From NCBI GenBank assembly GCA_021613535.1, contig CP075492.1:15686001-15750000 (forward strand): 64,000 nucleotides of DNA, in the 5' to 3' direction. This DNA comes from Adineta vaga. Taxonomy: Eukaryota > Rotifera. The notes below the pieces were generated by a model, which did no database searches, was not told where the DNA came from, and saw only the letters and a program-made list of their open reading frames with translations. Both the position numbers and the translations under genes were made by a program. This document shows, in pieces, positions 10,898 through 21,490 of this stretch (position 1 is its first letter; each line of letters opens with the position of its first letter).

Positions 10898-11956
10898 TCA
10901 TCGAGCTGTGTGAGTTCCTTGACGATCGCTATTAGTGTCTACATGAATTTGTTGTCGTCGCCATACGAATTTCATTCTTATTTCCTTACATAATTCTGGC
11001 AATGAACCTAAGCACGCAAATGGTATGAGAAAGATAAATAAGTATCCAGCAAAATATAAATACTGTTGTGCTTGTGCACCGTATTCGTCAGGTAAACCAC
11101 ATAAATGGGCAAGTGCAAGAAGATTGAGTAGTAGAACAAAGATTAAATTAAGTGTTGAAATAGATAATAATTGTATTGTCATTTTACGATGTTTACGCCA
11201 TTGAATCGGTTGATTCAAAAGTTGTTTCTGACGAATAACTCGAATCAAAAGAGCTATACTAAAAAAAGCCACTATGAATCCTGGTAAAACATTATTTCCA
11301 ATGAAGTCCCATCTACCAAATACTGGATCATCCTGATAACAAGGATATGCATTACACACTGGTAAATCATAATCATATGTATTTTCACATGGAAATATAA
11401 AAAGAACATAAATGTAGAAAATCAATAAATACGAAAGAATAAAAATCAATGGTAAATAATGGGCGAGAAACCGACCACGTTTTGTTGCTAACCATCGATC
11501 ATTGAAGATTAAAATATGTCGTTCAATTGCTGCCCATGCCATCAAAATTTGTTCGCCATTATATAATGCAAATGCGATAAACCACCAAATAAGACATACT
11601 GTTGGAATAGAAGGTTGTACAATACCATCATTGATGATAAATGCCAGATAAAAAGGGACATCAATTAATTGAGTTCCTAAACCGAATATGATTAAAATGA
11701 TAATTACATGATTATTTAAGGCTTGTCGAGCTGTTCGATTACGAAATAAATGAATTAATAGAATAAAACTACAGATAATCGATGGAAAATCAGTTAGAAG
11801 TAAAAACCAAAAACTAAATGGACGTGGTAATGATATTTCTAACGTGTGGAATGCTTCTTCGGGAATGCTTTCGTTCGTTGTCATTTTGAGAAAAAGAAAT
11901 GCAAATTTTGAGTCATCCAGCAATAGAAATTTTCTAATATGTTTTTTACAGATCAT
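10898..11956 (-). CDS. Rhodopsin-like 7TM receptor
   Basis: Intronless ORF of 352 codons. The likelier start is the ATG at 11884 (MTTNESIPEEAF), because the 24 residues before it are basic and unlike a receptor N terminus; the start at 11884 gives about 328 aa with NES as an N-glycosylation sequon. Seven hydrophobic segments follow: SFWFLLLTDFPSIICSFILL, VIIILIIFGLGTQLIDVPFY, VCLIWWFIAFALYNGEQILM, and so on. AAIERHIL sits at the DRY position after TM3. The extracellular loop before TM5 has CNAYPCYQ, whose Cys can pair with the one at the top of TM3. The C-terminal tail is short. Ligand unknown; the type matches the expanded orphan receptors of bdelloids. Confidence 0.85.
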   Translation of the reverse strand: MICKKHIRKFLLLDDSKFAFLFLKMTTNESIPEEAFHTLEISLPRPFSFWFLLLTDFPSIICSFILLIHLFRNRTARQALNNHVIIILIIFGLGTQLIDVPFYLAFIINDGIVQPSIPTVCLIWWFIAFALYNGEQILMAWAAIERHILIFNDRWLATKRGRFLAHYLPLIFILSYLLIFYIYVLFIFPCENTYDYDLPVCNAYPCYQDDPVFGRWDFIGNNVLPGFIVAFFSIALLIRVIRQKQLLNQPIQWRKHRKMTIQLLSISTLNLIFVLLLNLLALAHLCGLPDEYGAQAQQYLYFAGYLFIFLIPFACLGSLPELCKEIRMKFVWRRQQIHVDTNSDRQGTHTAR

Positions 11957-13078
11957 TGAAATAATTTCATCTGACGGACATTTTTTGATGACGCAAATCC
12001 TGGATTAAACTAAACGCAATATCTTGTCATATATCGGATGTACATAAATAAGTAAATAGAAATAAACTTCTCAAATGAGTTTGTTCAAGGAGAAAAAGAA
12101 ATGATCGATACTTCTGACAGGTTTAATATGAACTTAGGGTGTTGATAATACGTCCAAAGAGATCTTTATCCATTGTAATTTGTCAAGTGGAAGCAGAAGA
12201 AAATATTTAATATCTGGTCGTTTTTTAACGCTACAAAAAATCGTACATTGAGTTATCAAAATAGCAGACGATATCTGATGACTGTTTAGTACAAAATATA
12301 TGAGTTGGAGAAAAAAATTGTTAATTCAATTCGTATAGTTCAACGAAACTGAACTACATTTTTGGTCCTATCCAGCAAAATTGAAAGAGTATTTTATCGA
12401 AGGAAATATTCAAATCTGCGATTAAAATGTTGATAAGGGTATTAGTTATTCTTTCAAGAACTTGATTTTCAATCGAGTCAGCTTAGATGTAAGAGTATTT
12501 AATACTGGAAAGATAGAAATAATCTTCTAGTTCAATAAAGACTCGACAGTCTCTTTATCTGTATTTGATCATTGTACAGAATGACAACGCAACGAAAACA
12601 ATCAATGGACTTATGGTTGACGACTTTGAAAATATATTTATTTCTTGTATGCTTAACTTTGAGTAAAAACAAGAAAAAAAGTTTTTTAACGTAGAAAGTA
12701 GAATCTTGAAGGTGTGGATAAGAGTTGAGAGAAAATGACTACCCTCACTTACATTTTGTTCATTTCACTTAATCATTCTCACACAAACAATATCAGCGTC
12801 ATCAGTTTTTCTTTTGACTTATTCACATCGATCTTTTCAAAATTGCAGAGCCACTTATTTCAGATGGCAATATTTGTTATCTCTTTTCTCTCTCTCTCTC
12901 TATTCATATTGATAAAGCGAAAAGAAAACAGAGGCAATAATATACAGTATGATATCGATTCTCTTATCGGAATCGTGTGACTAAACAGGAAAAAAATCTT
13001 TATATGTAAGTGGTAGCGATAGCTATCATTACAGTTAGTATCAGATTCTCTTCGACTACGTCAAGAAGTATATCGATA
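11957..13078. other. Intergenic, nothing recognised
   Basis: Promoter side of both the 7TM gene (minus) and the protease gene (plus). A CT microsatellite lies at 12885-12902. The ORF at 12735-12980 is low-complexity and hydrophobic and is not believed. Confidence 0.5.
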
Positions 13079-14327
13079 ATGAAATCTTTAATTCTTTTAT
13101 GTGTTATTCTTATAAGTGTGCATTGTTTCCCAACGTCGAATGAATCTTGGTCTTTATTCAAACGTGTTTTTGAAAAAGAATATTCTTCCAAGGAAGAAGA
13201 AATAAATCGGATTGTTAAAATTTTAATTGAAAAGAAAAAAGAAAGTTAATAAAGATGTATTGTATCAATAGTCGTCAAATTTGGGAAGAAAATTCGGCTA
13301 TGGTTCACAACATAATCTTGAATTTGATCTTGGTCGTCATAGTTATACACTTAAGATGAATCGATTTGGTGATATGGTAAATATATATAAAATGTAAATA
13401 GACAAAATCGTTTTCTCTTTGACTTTTTTTTTCGAAAAGACCAATGAAGAATTTCGAAAACAAATGAATGGATATAAAATGATTGCAGAGAATGAATTAA
13501 ATTCTATGAATTATGAAACATTTTCAGCATCAGCAAATCTTGTTTTACCAGATAGTGTTGGTAAATGAGTTCTTTTTGTTACTATTATTATTATTATTAT
13601 TATTATCATATTTGATGTATTGCTTACTTAAAAATATAGATTGGCGTACAAAAGGTTATGTAACATATGTCAAAGATCAAAGTCAATGTGGTTCATGTTG
13701 GGCTTTTTCAACAACTAGTGCACTTGAAGGACAACATTTTGCAAAAACATCAAAACTTGCTTGGCTTTCCGAACAAAATTTAGTTGATTGTTCACTATTG
13801 AATTTTGGATGTAATGGTGGTAATCCAGATCTTGCCTTTGATTATATTAAAGTCCATCATGGAATTGATACTGAACAGAGTTATCCATATGTAGCTCAAC
13901 GTCAATTATGTCAATCTCATAAAAAAGAAATTGGTGCTAATTTAACGGTAAAAATTTTATTTCTAAGATGAAAATAAACGATTATTTGTTTCTGATTTAT
14001 TTTTAGAGTTATACTAAAATAGAAAAACATAATGAAGCAGATCTTCAAGCTGCAATTGCTACAGTTGGCCCAATATCAGTGGCTATCGATGCTTCACAAG
14101 GCTCATTTCAATTTTATTTTGGAGTCTATGATGAACCTAATTGTTCAACGAAAAGACTCGATCATGCTGTTTTAGCGGTCGGATATGGAACATTGAATTC
14201 TACAGATTATTATATTGTTAAAAACTCGTGGGGTTCCAACTGGGGAATGCAAGGTTACATACTAATGAGTCGAAACAAACAAAATCAATGCGACATTGCC
14301 ACGTCTGCTCTTTATCCGCTTGTTTAA
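13079..14327 (+). CDS. Cathepsin L-like papain-family cysteine protease, five exons
   Basis: Exons read as 13079-13213, 13272-13376, 13440-13560, 13640-13947 and 14007-14327; all phases join and give 329 aa, the normal length of procathepsin L. Signal peptide [16 protein letters not shown], then an I29-type propeptide ([21 protein letters not shown] ... NRFGDMTNEEF). The mature domain begins near [17 protein letters not shown]. Catalytic residues are present: Cys in QCGSCWAF (with the oxyanion Gln), His in [11 protein letters not shown], Asn in KNSWG; GCNGG is also present. Lysosomal or secreted digestive protease. Odd point: in exon 2 the spliced frame reads [12 protein letters not shown] where the +1 frame reads [11 protein letters not shown], the expected ERFNIN-region sequence, so a one-base deletion near 13310 may have damaged the prodomain. 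The catalytic domain itself is intact. Confidence 0.85.
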
Positions 14328-14363
14328 TCGTGACTTTCTTCTTCTTTGTTTTTGAAATAAAGT

Positions 14364-14402
14364 CGTGAGGGTATGGGTGAGCGATTCCTCTCACATCCAT
14401 AC
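14364..14402. repeat. G-rich/C-rich fold-back block after protease gene
   Basis: Left arm GTGAGGGTATGGGTGAG, right arm CTCTCACATCCATAC. It sits directly behind the AATAAA at 14355, hence at the 3' end of the protease transcript. Confidence 0.6.
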
Positions 14403-14441
14403 TATTTTTGAAAAATTATTGTTTCTTTCACAAAATAAGAT

Positions 14442-14467
14442 GGATATTTTTTGCCCGGGTTTATTCT
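14442..14467 (-). terminator. Conserved polyadenylation-site element of cysteine-rich cassette A
   Basis: Minus strand reads AATAAACCCGGGCAAAAAATAT. The AATAAA plus CCCGGGC motif recurs at the same place behind copies B (15555), C (16913, as CCTGGGC), D (19088), E (20342) and G (63193). Confidence 0.6.
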
Positions 14468-14517
14468 ATATTCTACTCAGTTAGTTTGCAGAAAAATGAG
14501 AAAAAAAATTGTCCATG

Positions 14518-14760
14518 TTAGCAGCAGCAAGGATCGACACAACATTTGCGAACAACGCATGTTTTCTTCACAACTCTGACGACGGGTCGGTAGCAGACAG
14601 TCTTAGTGACGACAGTTTTCTTAACACAAGGACTACAGCAAGAATCGACACAGCATGATCCACAACCAGAACCGCAACATGAACCACATCCAGAGCCACA
14701 GCATGGATCACAGCATGAGCTGCCACAGCCAACACGGCATGATGATGAACAACAAGGCAT
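14518..14760 (-). CDS. Ultra-cysteine-rich 80-aa protein, copy A
   Basis: Starts MPCCSSSCRVGCGSSCCDPC and ends CVVRKCCVDPCCC. Cys-Cys pairs alternate with Gly/Ser in the first half (CCGSGCGSCC type repeats). The second half is Val/Lys-rich (TVVTKTVCYRPVVRVVKKTC). About a third of all residues are Cys. The composition resembles keratin-associated or cuticle cross-linking proteins, but no homology is claimed. A longer ORF (to 14898) runs through the leader; the start at 14760 is chosen because all copies keep it, and the TATA box at 14841 leaves a leader of about 50-60 bases. First of five minus-strand copies. Confidence 0.8.
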   Translation of the reverse strand: MPCCSSSCRVGCGSSCCDPCCGSGCGSCCGSGCGSCCVDSCCSPCVKKTVVTKTVCYRPVVRVVKKTCVVRKCCVDPCCC

Positions 14761-14840
14761 ATTGAGATTGGTAGTGGGATGTGAAGTGAAACTAGAAGAC
14801 GATGAGAAGCAATTGATGGAAGTATGAGGAAACGTCTGCC

Positions 14841-14850
14841 TATATATACA
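14841..14850 (-). promoter_or_regulatory. TATA box of cysteine-rich copy A
   Basis: TGTATATATAGGCAGACG on the minus strand, about 80 bases before the ATG. The box and the leader after it (TTTCCTCATACTT, CTTCTCATCGTCTTCTAG) are kept in the other copies. Confidence 0.65.
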
Positions 14851-14899
14851 AGAAAAGAGTAACGAAGAGAGTTGTTTTTTATTGACGAAAACAAACAAT

Positions 14900-15556
14900 T
14901 ATTGCCCTGTTATGACGGTACTTAACATGCACATATCAGGCAAAAATATATGAGGAGAAAAAAATGTTTTGTTTCGCTCTATACAATACATCACACATCG
15001 ACCACTATGGCATATTATTATTTACTCATGCCTATTATCGATGATAGATCTTTGATGTGTGAGGGTGTGACAAAACATGGAAATTTAATTACAATAACTT
15101 CAACAGAACATCTCTGAAAGGATAAAATTCATGTGATGCATATTACGTTCGATAGTAAACGTTGTAACATTATCAAATTACGTGAATACCATAATGGAAC
15201 ACAAAAAGACATCGAGAACATGTGTAATATGCGGATAGAAGAAGAACATTGAGTGAACGTTTGAATAATGCAAAAACCGCGCATAAGTGAATGCACTGAT
15301 AGATTTTATTGGTTTAATGATCTTTGAATACCATGATTGAAGAAATATTCATACTTTCATCTACTCTCAAGATGCAAAATAAATACTCGACAATTCTACT
15401 TAGCATCTTATCTATAACAGTTAATTTTCATGATCTCTGTAGGGAGTCGAAAACTAGCAATCTTCTTCTCTTGTGTTACTTGTATTTATAGTTCATATCA
15501 TAAAATGTTCCTTTCATAAAATTCATACATCTACTTTTCGATACTAAACAATATTG
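14900..15556. repeat. Upstream part of cassette A and spacer
   Basis: Shares blocks with the upstream flank of the other cysteine-rich copies, notably the stretch around 15085-15130 (ACTTCAACAGAACATCTCTG type), repeated at 16165, 17500, 19730, 20955 and, inverted, at 55880 and 62580. No gene seen. Confidence 0.55.
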
Positions 15557-15632
15557 ATATTTTTTTGCCCGGGGTTTATTTCATGTTATGTAAAGTCAGT
15601 TTACAAAAAAATGAGAAAAAAAATTGTCCATG

Positions 15633-15874
15633 TTAGCAGCAGCAAGGATCGACGCAACATTTGCGAACAACGCATGTTTTCTTCACAACTCTGACGACGG
15701 GTCGGTAGCAGACAGTCTTAGTGACGACAGTTTTCTTAACACAAGGACTACAGCAAGAATCGACACAGCATGATCCACAACCCGAACTGCAACATGAACC
15801 ACAACCAGAGCCACAACATGGATCACAGCTGAGCTACCACAGCCAACACGACATGATGATGAACAACAGGGCAT
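15633..15874 (-). pseudogene. Cysteine-rich copy B, one-base deletion
   Basis: 242 bases against 243 in every intact copy. The plus strand has CACAGCTGAGC where copy A has CACAGCATGAGC, so one base is missing after codon 15. The frame leaves the Cys-rich path (MPCCSSSCRVGCGSS then AVIHVV) and does not return. Promoter (TATA at 15953-15963), leader and 3' element are all still present, so the lesion looks recent or is an assembly error. Confidence 0.75.
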
Positions 15875-15963
15875 ATTGAGAATAGTAATGTAGTGTAGTA
15901 TAAAACTGGATGATGATGAGAAGTGGTTGATGAAACTGTGAGAATACGTCTGCCTATATATAC

Positions 15964-16912
15964 ATACTGAGACCGAGTAGCAAAGGTTTGTTTTCCTTTG
16001 ACAAAAAAATAATTTAATTATTACCGTATCATAAGATACCAAGCATGAACGAGTCATGCTTTATTCAGTACACCAAACAGGAACCACTATGACACATGAC
16101 TTTTCATCCATGCTTATTCGGAACGTGTTTCTTCTGGTTTTGTACAGTAGTGTAACAAAACATCGAGATTTGATTATACGTTGACTTCAACATAACAAGT
16201 CTGAAAAGTAAGAGTCATGTGATTTAGTTTTAGATTAAAAATATTGTTTACTATATTCTGCAGTACAACACAAAGACGCGTCTGAAAAGAATCGTAATAT
16301 TTCGATGGGAAAACAATCACGAAAACAATGTTGAATGAAGGTTTTGGTGATGAATGATGGCGAAGAGATGAACACACTATCATGTTCTTTTTGTTTTGAC
16401 TGAGTGTGTGTATTATCTCCTTACTTATGAAAAGGCAGATTACATGCAAAAAGTAAATCAAATTAATAAAATAACGTCGTACGAAAAGATAATTATTATT
16501 ACATAACATATTTTTTCATTGATAAATAATCAAGTAAACTATAATCACGGTGTGTTTTCGTCGATGTGACGAGTATTCTCATTCTGAAATTTCACTTATT
16601 ATTTCGTGAACAGTTGATTCTATACTTTCATATTTCCAAATAATTCCTATTACTAAAATCAACCATATTTCGTATGTAAAAGACGAGAAACTTAATTAAT
16701 CAAAGCTCGTGCAAGAATAAGTTTGTCGCATTGAACCAGTTTCTTAATGACAATAGACTCCAAAGACTCGGTGAAATTTAATAATTATACCCACTCTTTA
16801 GAAGTATTTCTATTAGTTATCGTGTTTTTTGATGGCGTGGGTGGACAGAATTTATTCTCGTCCGTACTTCACACTTTGCATAAACGATTCACTTCATATA
16901 TATTCTAGAAAA
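15964..16912. other. Spacer between copies B and C
   Basis: The upstream flank of copy B (shared block near 16165) is followed by unique AT-rich DNA. From about 16715 on it is the inverted counterpart of 63138-63415. The 111-codon ORF at 16174-16509 has no motif and is judged chance. Confidence 0.5.
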
Positions 16913-16989
16913 TGATATTTTTCGCCCAGGTTTATTTTATATTCTACTGTGAGTTAGTTTACAGAAAAATGAGAAAAAAATTGTTCATA

Positions 16990-17232
16990 TTAGCAGCAGC
17001 AAGGATCGACACAACATTTGCGAACAACGCATGTCTTCTTCACAACTCTGACGACGGGTCGATAGCAGACTGTCTTAGTGACGACAGTTTTCTTAACACA
17101 AGGACTACAGCAAGAATCGACGCAGCATGATCCACAACCGGAACCGCAACATGAACCACAACCAGAGCCACAACATGGGTCACAGCATGAGCTACCACAG
17201 CCAACACGGCATGATGATGAACAACAAGGCAT
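16990..17232 (-). CDS. Ultra-cysteine-rich 80-aa protein, copy C
   Basis: Predicted protein is the same as copy A. Its TATA element is weakened to CTATTTATAC (17311-17320). Its 3' flank, out to about 16715, matches the 3' flank of copy G on the opposite strand, which ties copies C and G together as the most closely related cassettes in their downstream part. Confidence 0.8.
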   Translation of the reverse strand: MPCCSSSCRVGCGSSCCDPCCGSGCGSCCGSGCGSCCVDSCCSPCVKKTVVTKTVCYRPVVRVVKKTCVVRKCCVDPCCC

Positions 17233-17329
17233 ATTGAGAGTAGTAATGGAATGTAGAGTAAAACTAGATGATGATGAGAAGTGGTTGATGAAAGTATGAG
17301 GAAACGTCTGTCTATTTATACAAGAAAAG

Positions 17330-17859
17330 AGAAACGAAGAAAGTTGTTTTGCGTTTGCGAAAATATATGATTAGAAAAAAGTTACGCTTCATTCAGTGCA
17401 TCAAGTACCAACCACTATCACACATTAATTTCAACTCATGCCTATTACAGCGTTTCTTCTCTGATTTGTTTGATCGTGTGAGAAACCATGGAAACGTGAT
17501 TACACATTAACTGCAACACAACAACTCTGAAGTGGCAAAAGTTATCTGATACGCTTCGTGATGAAAAATATTTCTTTTTACGTTCTATATTACAATACTG
17601 TAACTTCACCAAATTGAGAGTGTAGATGCCTCTTCTATTTCCTCACTCATCTCTATACACAATCCGCGAATTCAAATCTTCGATTTTATCATATTTTAGT
17701 TTTTTTTGTTCGGATAAAGCTTTAAGTACGTCTACGTACTTCCAAAGACATTAGTGACCTTGAAAAATATTGATAATCTTTGTGAACATGGATGTCTGTT
17801 TCTTCTCTGTCGACTTTTGTTGGAAAAAATGAGCTTATAAGTTGAATCTTCTTAGTTTC
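17330..17859. other. Upstream flank of copy C
   Basis: Holds the shared upstream block near 17495-17535. Nothing else recognised. Confidence 0.45.
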
Positions 17860-18075
17860 ACATTGTTCAAGTTCTAAAGCTTGTTGCGCAATTTGGAGAA
17901 CTTCTTCTTCATATTATGCAGATGCATCGTATTTTTCGAGGCACGTGAATATTTCTGCTAAATTAATATAGGTATTAATTAAATCTGGATGATTATGTGG
18001 AAGATGTTTTTTCTAAATATCAAGTGCCTTCTGATTATTCAAAAATGCATCGTAATCTTTTGATTGTCAACGAAT
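17860..18075 (-). pseudogene. TPR (kinesin-light-chain type) gene fragment
   Basis: The minus strand reads YDAFLNNQKALDI, stop, KKHLPHNHPDLINTYINLAEIFTCLEKYDASA, stop, YEEEVLQIAQQ. This is the LP-HPDL-TYxNLAxIF pattern of kinesin-light-chain tetratricopeptide repeats. Two in-frame stops and no start make it a relic. In bdelloids such repeats are often joined to ADP-ribosyltransferase domains; no such domain can be claimed here. Confidence 0.6.
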
Positions 18076-18184
18076 CCTGATACAATCAAAGAGACAGAAT
18101 TAGAACCGATCGCAAGTCTGTATAGAGTTTCAATTAGCAGTAAAGTGAAGTGAGAATGTCATGTAAGCGTTCTCTATTCTGTAA

Positions 18185-18700
18185 TCAATATACGTCAACC
18201 TTTTCATAATAAAACAAGATTTTAAAAATACTTACTCTTATACTAATCTTAAAAGAAACATTTTGTTTACGTGATATTATGAATTTTGACCTCTCCTGTG
18301 TTGTTTTTCCGATAGAGATTAATTCGTACACATCCGTATTGAAACCCATATCTTCGAAGAATACGAGATATTCACACAGCACACTCTCGATGAGCAAAGT
18401 AAGGATTGCTTGACTAGACGAGCAAATAGGGATACAATAAAGAAATCTTTTTTGTTTCATTCCAAAGAAGTTCTAAAAGGCAGTCTAAATGAAGATAGAA
18501 GACGATCAAAATAAATATTCAAAAGCTTTAATTCTACGCAATGGAATTGGTCTCTTTTAGCTATGCTTGTCATCATTAGTTAGTTTGTGTGGAAGAAACT
18601 TTTCTTGTAAAAGCTTTTCTAATTCTTCTTTTAATGTCACAAAATATCTTGTCTTTTCAAAGCATTCGTAGGTTGAAAAATTGAAGTTAAACACTGTTTT
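18185..18700 (-). pseudogene. Coding-like remnant upstream of the TPR fragment
   Basis: Two minus-strand stretches look protein-coding: one around 18280-18460 (VLCEYLVFFEDMGFNTDVYE) and one around 18590-18680 (KTRYFVTLKEELEKLLQEKF). They lie on the N-terminal side of the TPR fragment and could be the head of the same dead gene. No domain is recognised. Confidence 0.3.
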
Positions 18701-19086
18701 TTCAAAGAAGTTGTAACTATAAGACCTATATCAGATAGAATATTATCATTCTAAAGACTAAAAGTGTAGATGGTCGAACCTCTTATAAGATTTGACGACG
18801 AACGTACAGAAATAGGAAAGAATTTTTCAGAATCTTTCCATTCTCATTCATCATTAACGGGTCAATGGATGAACTTTAGCTAGAATATGCTAAGAATAAT
18901 AAGAGGGTGTGGGTAAATGTAGTAATTCATTTTTCCTCACATCCACACCATCCCCACAGTAACCTGTTGATGATCACAATGCCAAGTCGAAAGCTCCTTA
19001 TATTCTTCTAGTGTTACTTCGGAATTCTCGATCATAGGAAAAAATGATTTTTACACCATTTCGATACTTCATATATATTCTAGAAA
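18701..19086. other. Spacer before copy D
   Basis: Contains the G/C fold-back block at 18903-18950 and, at 19058-19087, the 3' element shared with copy C. Otherwise nothing seen. Confidence 0.45.
18903..18950. repeat. G-rich/C-rich fold-back block
   Basis: Left arm GAGGGTGTGGGT, loop AT-rich, right arm CCTCACATCCACACC. Confidence 0.6.
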
Positions 19087-19164
19087 ATGATATTTTTCGC
19101 CCGGGTTTATTTTATATTCTACTGTGAGTTAGTTTACAGAAAAATGAGAAAAAAATTGTTCATG

Positions 19165-19407
19165 TTAGCAGCAGCAAGGATCGACACAACATTTGCGAAC
19201 GACGCATGTCTTCTTCACAACTCTGACGACTGGTCGGTAGCAGACTGTCTTAGTGACGACAGTTTTCTTAACACAAGGACTACAGCAAGAATCGACGCAA
19301 CATGAACCACAACCGGAACCGCAACATGAACCACAACCAGAGCCACAACATGGATCACAACATGAGCTGCCACAGCCAACACGGCATGATGATGAACAAC
19401 AAGGCAT
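19165..19407 (-). CDS. Ultra-cysteine-rich 80-aa protein, copy D
   Basis: Same predicted 80-residue protein as copy A, with synonymous differences only as far as read. TATA box at 19488-19495 with the conserved leader; polyadenylation element at 19088. The longer reading frame to 19527 runs through the leader and is not used in the call. Confidence 0.8.
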   Translation of the reverse strand: MPCCSSSCRVGCGSSCCDPCCGSGCGSCCGSGCGSCCVDSCCSPCVKKTVVTKTVCYRPVVRVVKKTCVVRKCCVDPCCC

Positions 19408-19527
19408 ATTGAGAGTAGTAATGGAATGTAGAGTAAAACTAGATGATGATGAGAATTGGTTGATGAAAGTATGAGGAAACGTCTGCCTATATATACAAGA
19501 AAAGAGCACCGAAGAAAGTTGTTTCAT

Positions 19528-20341
19528 GTTGACAAAAACAAATAATTATAACCCTGTTACGATAGTTCTTAACATACAAATGGCATGGAGAAACATGATG
19601 AGAACAGTTACACTTCATGTGGTGCATTACATCTCGATATACATGATGCATCACTTTTCACAGATGCCGGTTAATAATACCATAATTTTTACTTGTATGC
19701 GAGTGTAACAAAACATTGAAATTTGATTATACTAGAACTTTGAAAGGGTAAAAGTCATATGATGCACTTTTGATTGAAATTATTAAATTTTACGGTCTAT
19801 AATACAACGTTGTAACATTAGCAAATTATACGAATACCAGAACGTAAAACCCAAATGTATTAATAGAAAAATGTAATATATGAATATAAGGACAGCATGG
19901 AATAAATATTTTGATGATGGAAAGATGTGTAGAGATGATAGAGAATGAAATCATCAGTTTTACAACATTATGGTTCAAGAATATGATCTTACCGGTGAGA
20001 GTACTAATGATTCGTGGAGGTGTAAGGTGTAACACCGACCCTTTCTATCAAAAGAGATGATATTGATGTGTGGAAGGTAAAGAAAACACATCTAGTGGTT
20101 TTACAATTCGAATGAAAGTTAATTCCGTATGCTTAAAATACGTCGAAGAAAATTGATAACAATTAAATGTCAGTCACTCGATTGAATTAGATAGAGAGAA
20201 TTTGAAAATTTTATTTGTTGAAATATTATTTGCCACACTTGATCATTGACAAATATTTGTCTTTGCTATTCGAATTATATTCATACAATCAATTTTAACA
20301 AATTGAACGAATACCTATGTCTATTTGTATATATAAACAAG
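19528..20341. other. Spacer between copies D and E
   Basis: Begins with the upstream flank of cassette D (shared block near 19725-19765). The rest is AT-rich and shows no gene. Confidence 0.45.
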
Positions 20342-20423
20342 TTGAATATTTTTTGCCCGGGTTTTATTTTATATTCTATTGTGAGTCAGTTTACAGAAAT
20401 ATGAGAAAAAAAGAATGTTCTTC

Positions 20424-20666
20424 TTAGCAGCAGCAAGGATCGACACAACATTTGCGAACAACGCATGTCTTCTTCACAACTCTGACGACGGGTCGATAGC
20501 AGACTGTCTTAGTGACGACAGTTTTCTTAACACAAGGACTACAGCAAGAATCGACGCAGCATGATCCACAACCCGAACTGCAACATGAACCACAACCAGA
20601 GCCACAGCATGGATCACAACATGAGCTGCCACAGCCAACACGACATGATGATGAACAACAAGGCAT
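20424..20666 (-). CDS. Ultra-cysteine-rich 80-aa protein, copy E
   Basis: Differs from copy A by Gly to Ser in the middle repeat (CCSSGCGSCC). TATA box at 20749-20757. Last of the minus-strand series; its upstream flank (to about 21010) again holds the shared block. Confidence 0.8.
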   Translation of the reverse strand: MPCCSSSCRVGCGSSCCDPCCGSGCGSCCSSGCGSCCVDSCCSPCVKKTVVTKTVCYRPVVRVVKKTCVVRKCCVDPCCC

Positions 20667-20767
20667 ATTGAGAGTAGTAATGTAGTATAGTATAAAACTA
20701 GATGATGATGATGAGAAGTGGTTGATGAAAATATGAGAACAAGTCTGCCTATATATACAAGAAAAGA

Positions 20768-21280
20768 GCACCAAAGAAAGTTGTTTCATGTTGACAAAAA
20801 CAAATAATTTACGCTGTTATAATGGTACTTAAAATATACAGACGATGAAGAAACATATAAAGTATGATACATTATTTCTCACTCATGTTTATTTAGTAAC
20901 GTCTGTCCTTTGATTCGTATGATATAGTGTGAGGGAGTATCAAAATTTGATAACACATTAACTTTCACACCACAATTCGAAAGGGGTAAAAGTTATATTA
21001 TAACTTTTGATGAAAAATATTGTTCACCACGTTCCATAGTACAAAACAGTAACACTCTGAAATTGCATTGATATCATGGTGCAAAACAAAACAGCATCGA
21101 GAAAAATATGTAGTATATGGATACAAAGACAGCATAGAATGAATGTTTGACTGATGTAGAGGGGAATTCTTGAGGGTGGGTGTGGATGTGGGTCTATCAT
21201 TCATATTCCTTTGAGAACAGAAAAAGTATCTTATTTATCTGTCAACTGATAATATGTTGATATTTTCTATTTCAGGTGAA
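20768..21280. other. Upstream flank of copy E
   Basis: Shared cassette block at about 20945-20995 and a single G-rich arm at 21170-21193 (TGAGGGTGGGTGTGGATGTG). No gene seen. Confidence 0.45.
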
Positions 21281-21283
21281 GGT

Positions 21284-21490
21284 ATGTCAAAGACCAGATC
21301 TGTTGCTACTCATTGAATAGACTCTATAATCTAGTGTTGATCAATGGAAATCAAACATGGAAATCTCAATGAAGAATTATGAATGAATATGATGTTTGTT
21401 GTCCAGAAACAGAGATTGAATTGGACATAGTGTTACGTTGTGTATTCGAACATAACTGTAGATCCACACAAAATATTAATCAAAGTTAAT
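21284..21490 (+). pseudogene. Coding-like remnant, family unknown
   Basis: One frame reads VKDQICCYSLNRLYNLVLIN, then a TGA, then EYDVCCPETEIELDIVLRCV and on to a TAA. Paired Cys and good amino-acid composition suggest a relic of an extracellular protein. No start and one internal stop. Low confidence. Confidence 0.3.

Noticed and set aside
13585-13609. ATT/TTA microsatellite
   Set aside because: Simple repeat inside intron 3 of the protease gene; ordinary.
14606-14827. Conserved 73-aa ORF antisense to every cysteine-rich copy (MTTVFLTQGLQQES..)
   Set aside because: Cys codons TGC/TGT read backwards as GCA/ACA and cannot give stops, so the antisense frame stays open automatically. Its conservation follows from the sense gene.
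16174-16509. 111-codon ORF between cysteine-rich copies B and C
   Set aside because: Lies over the duplicated cassette flank, low-complexity hydrophobic start, not open in the other cassettes.
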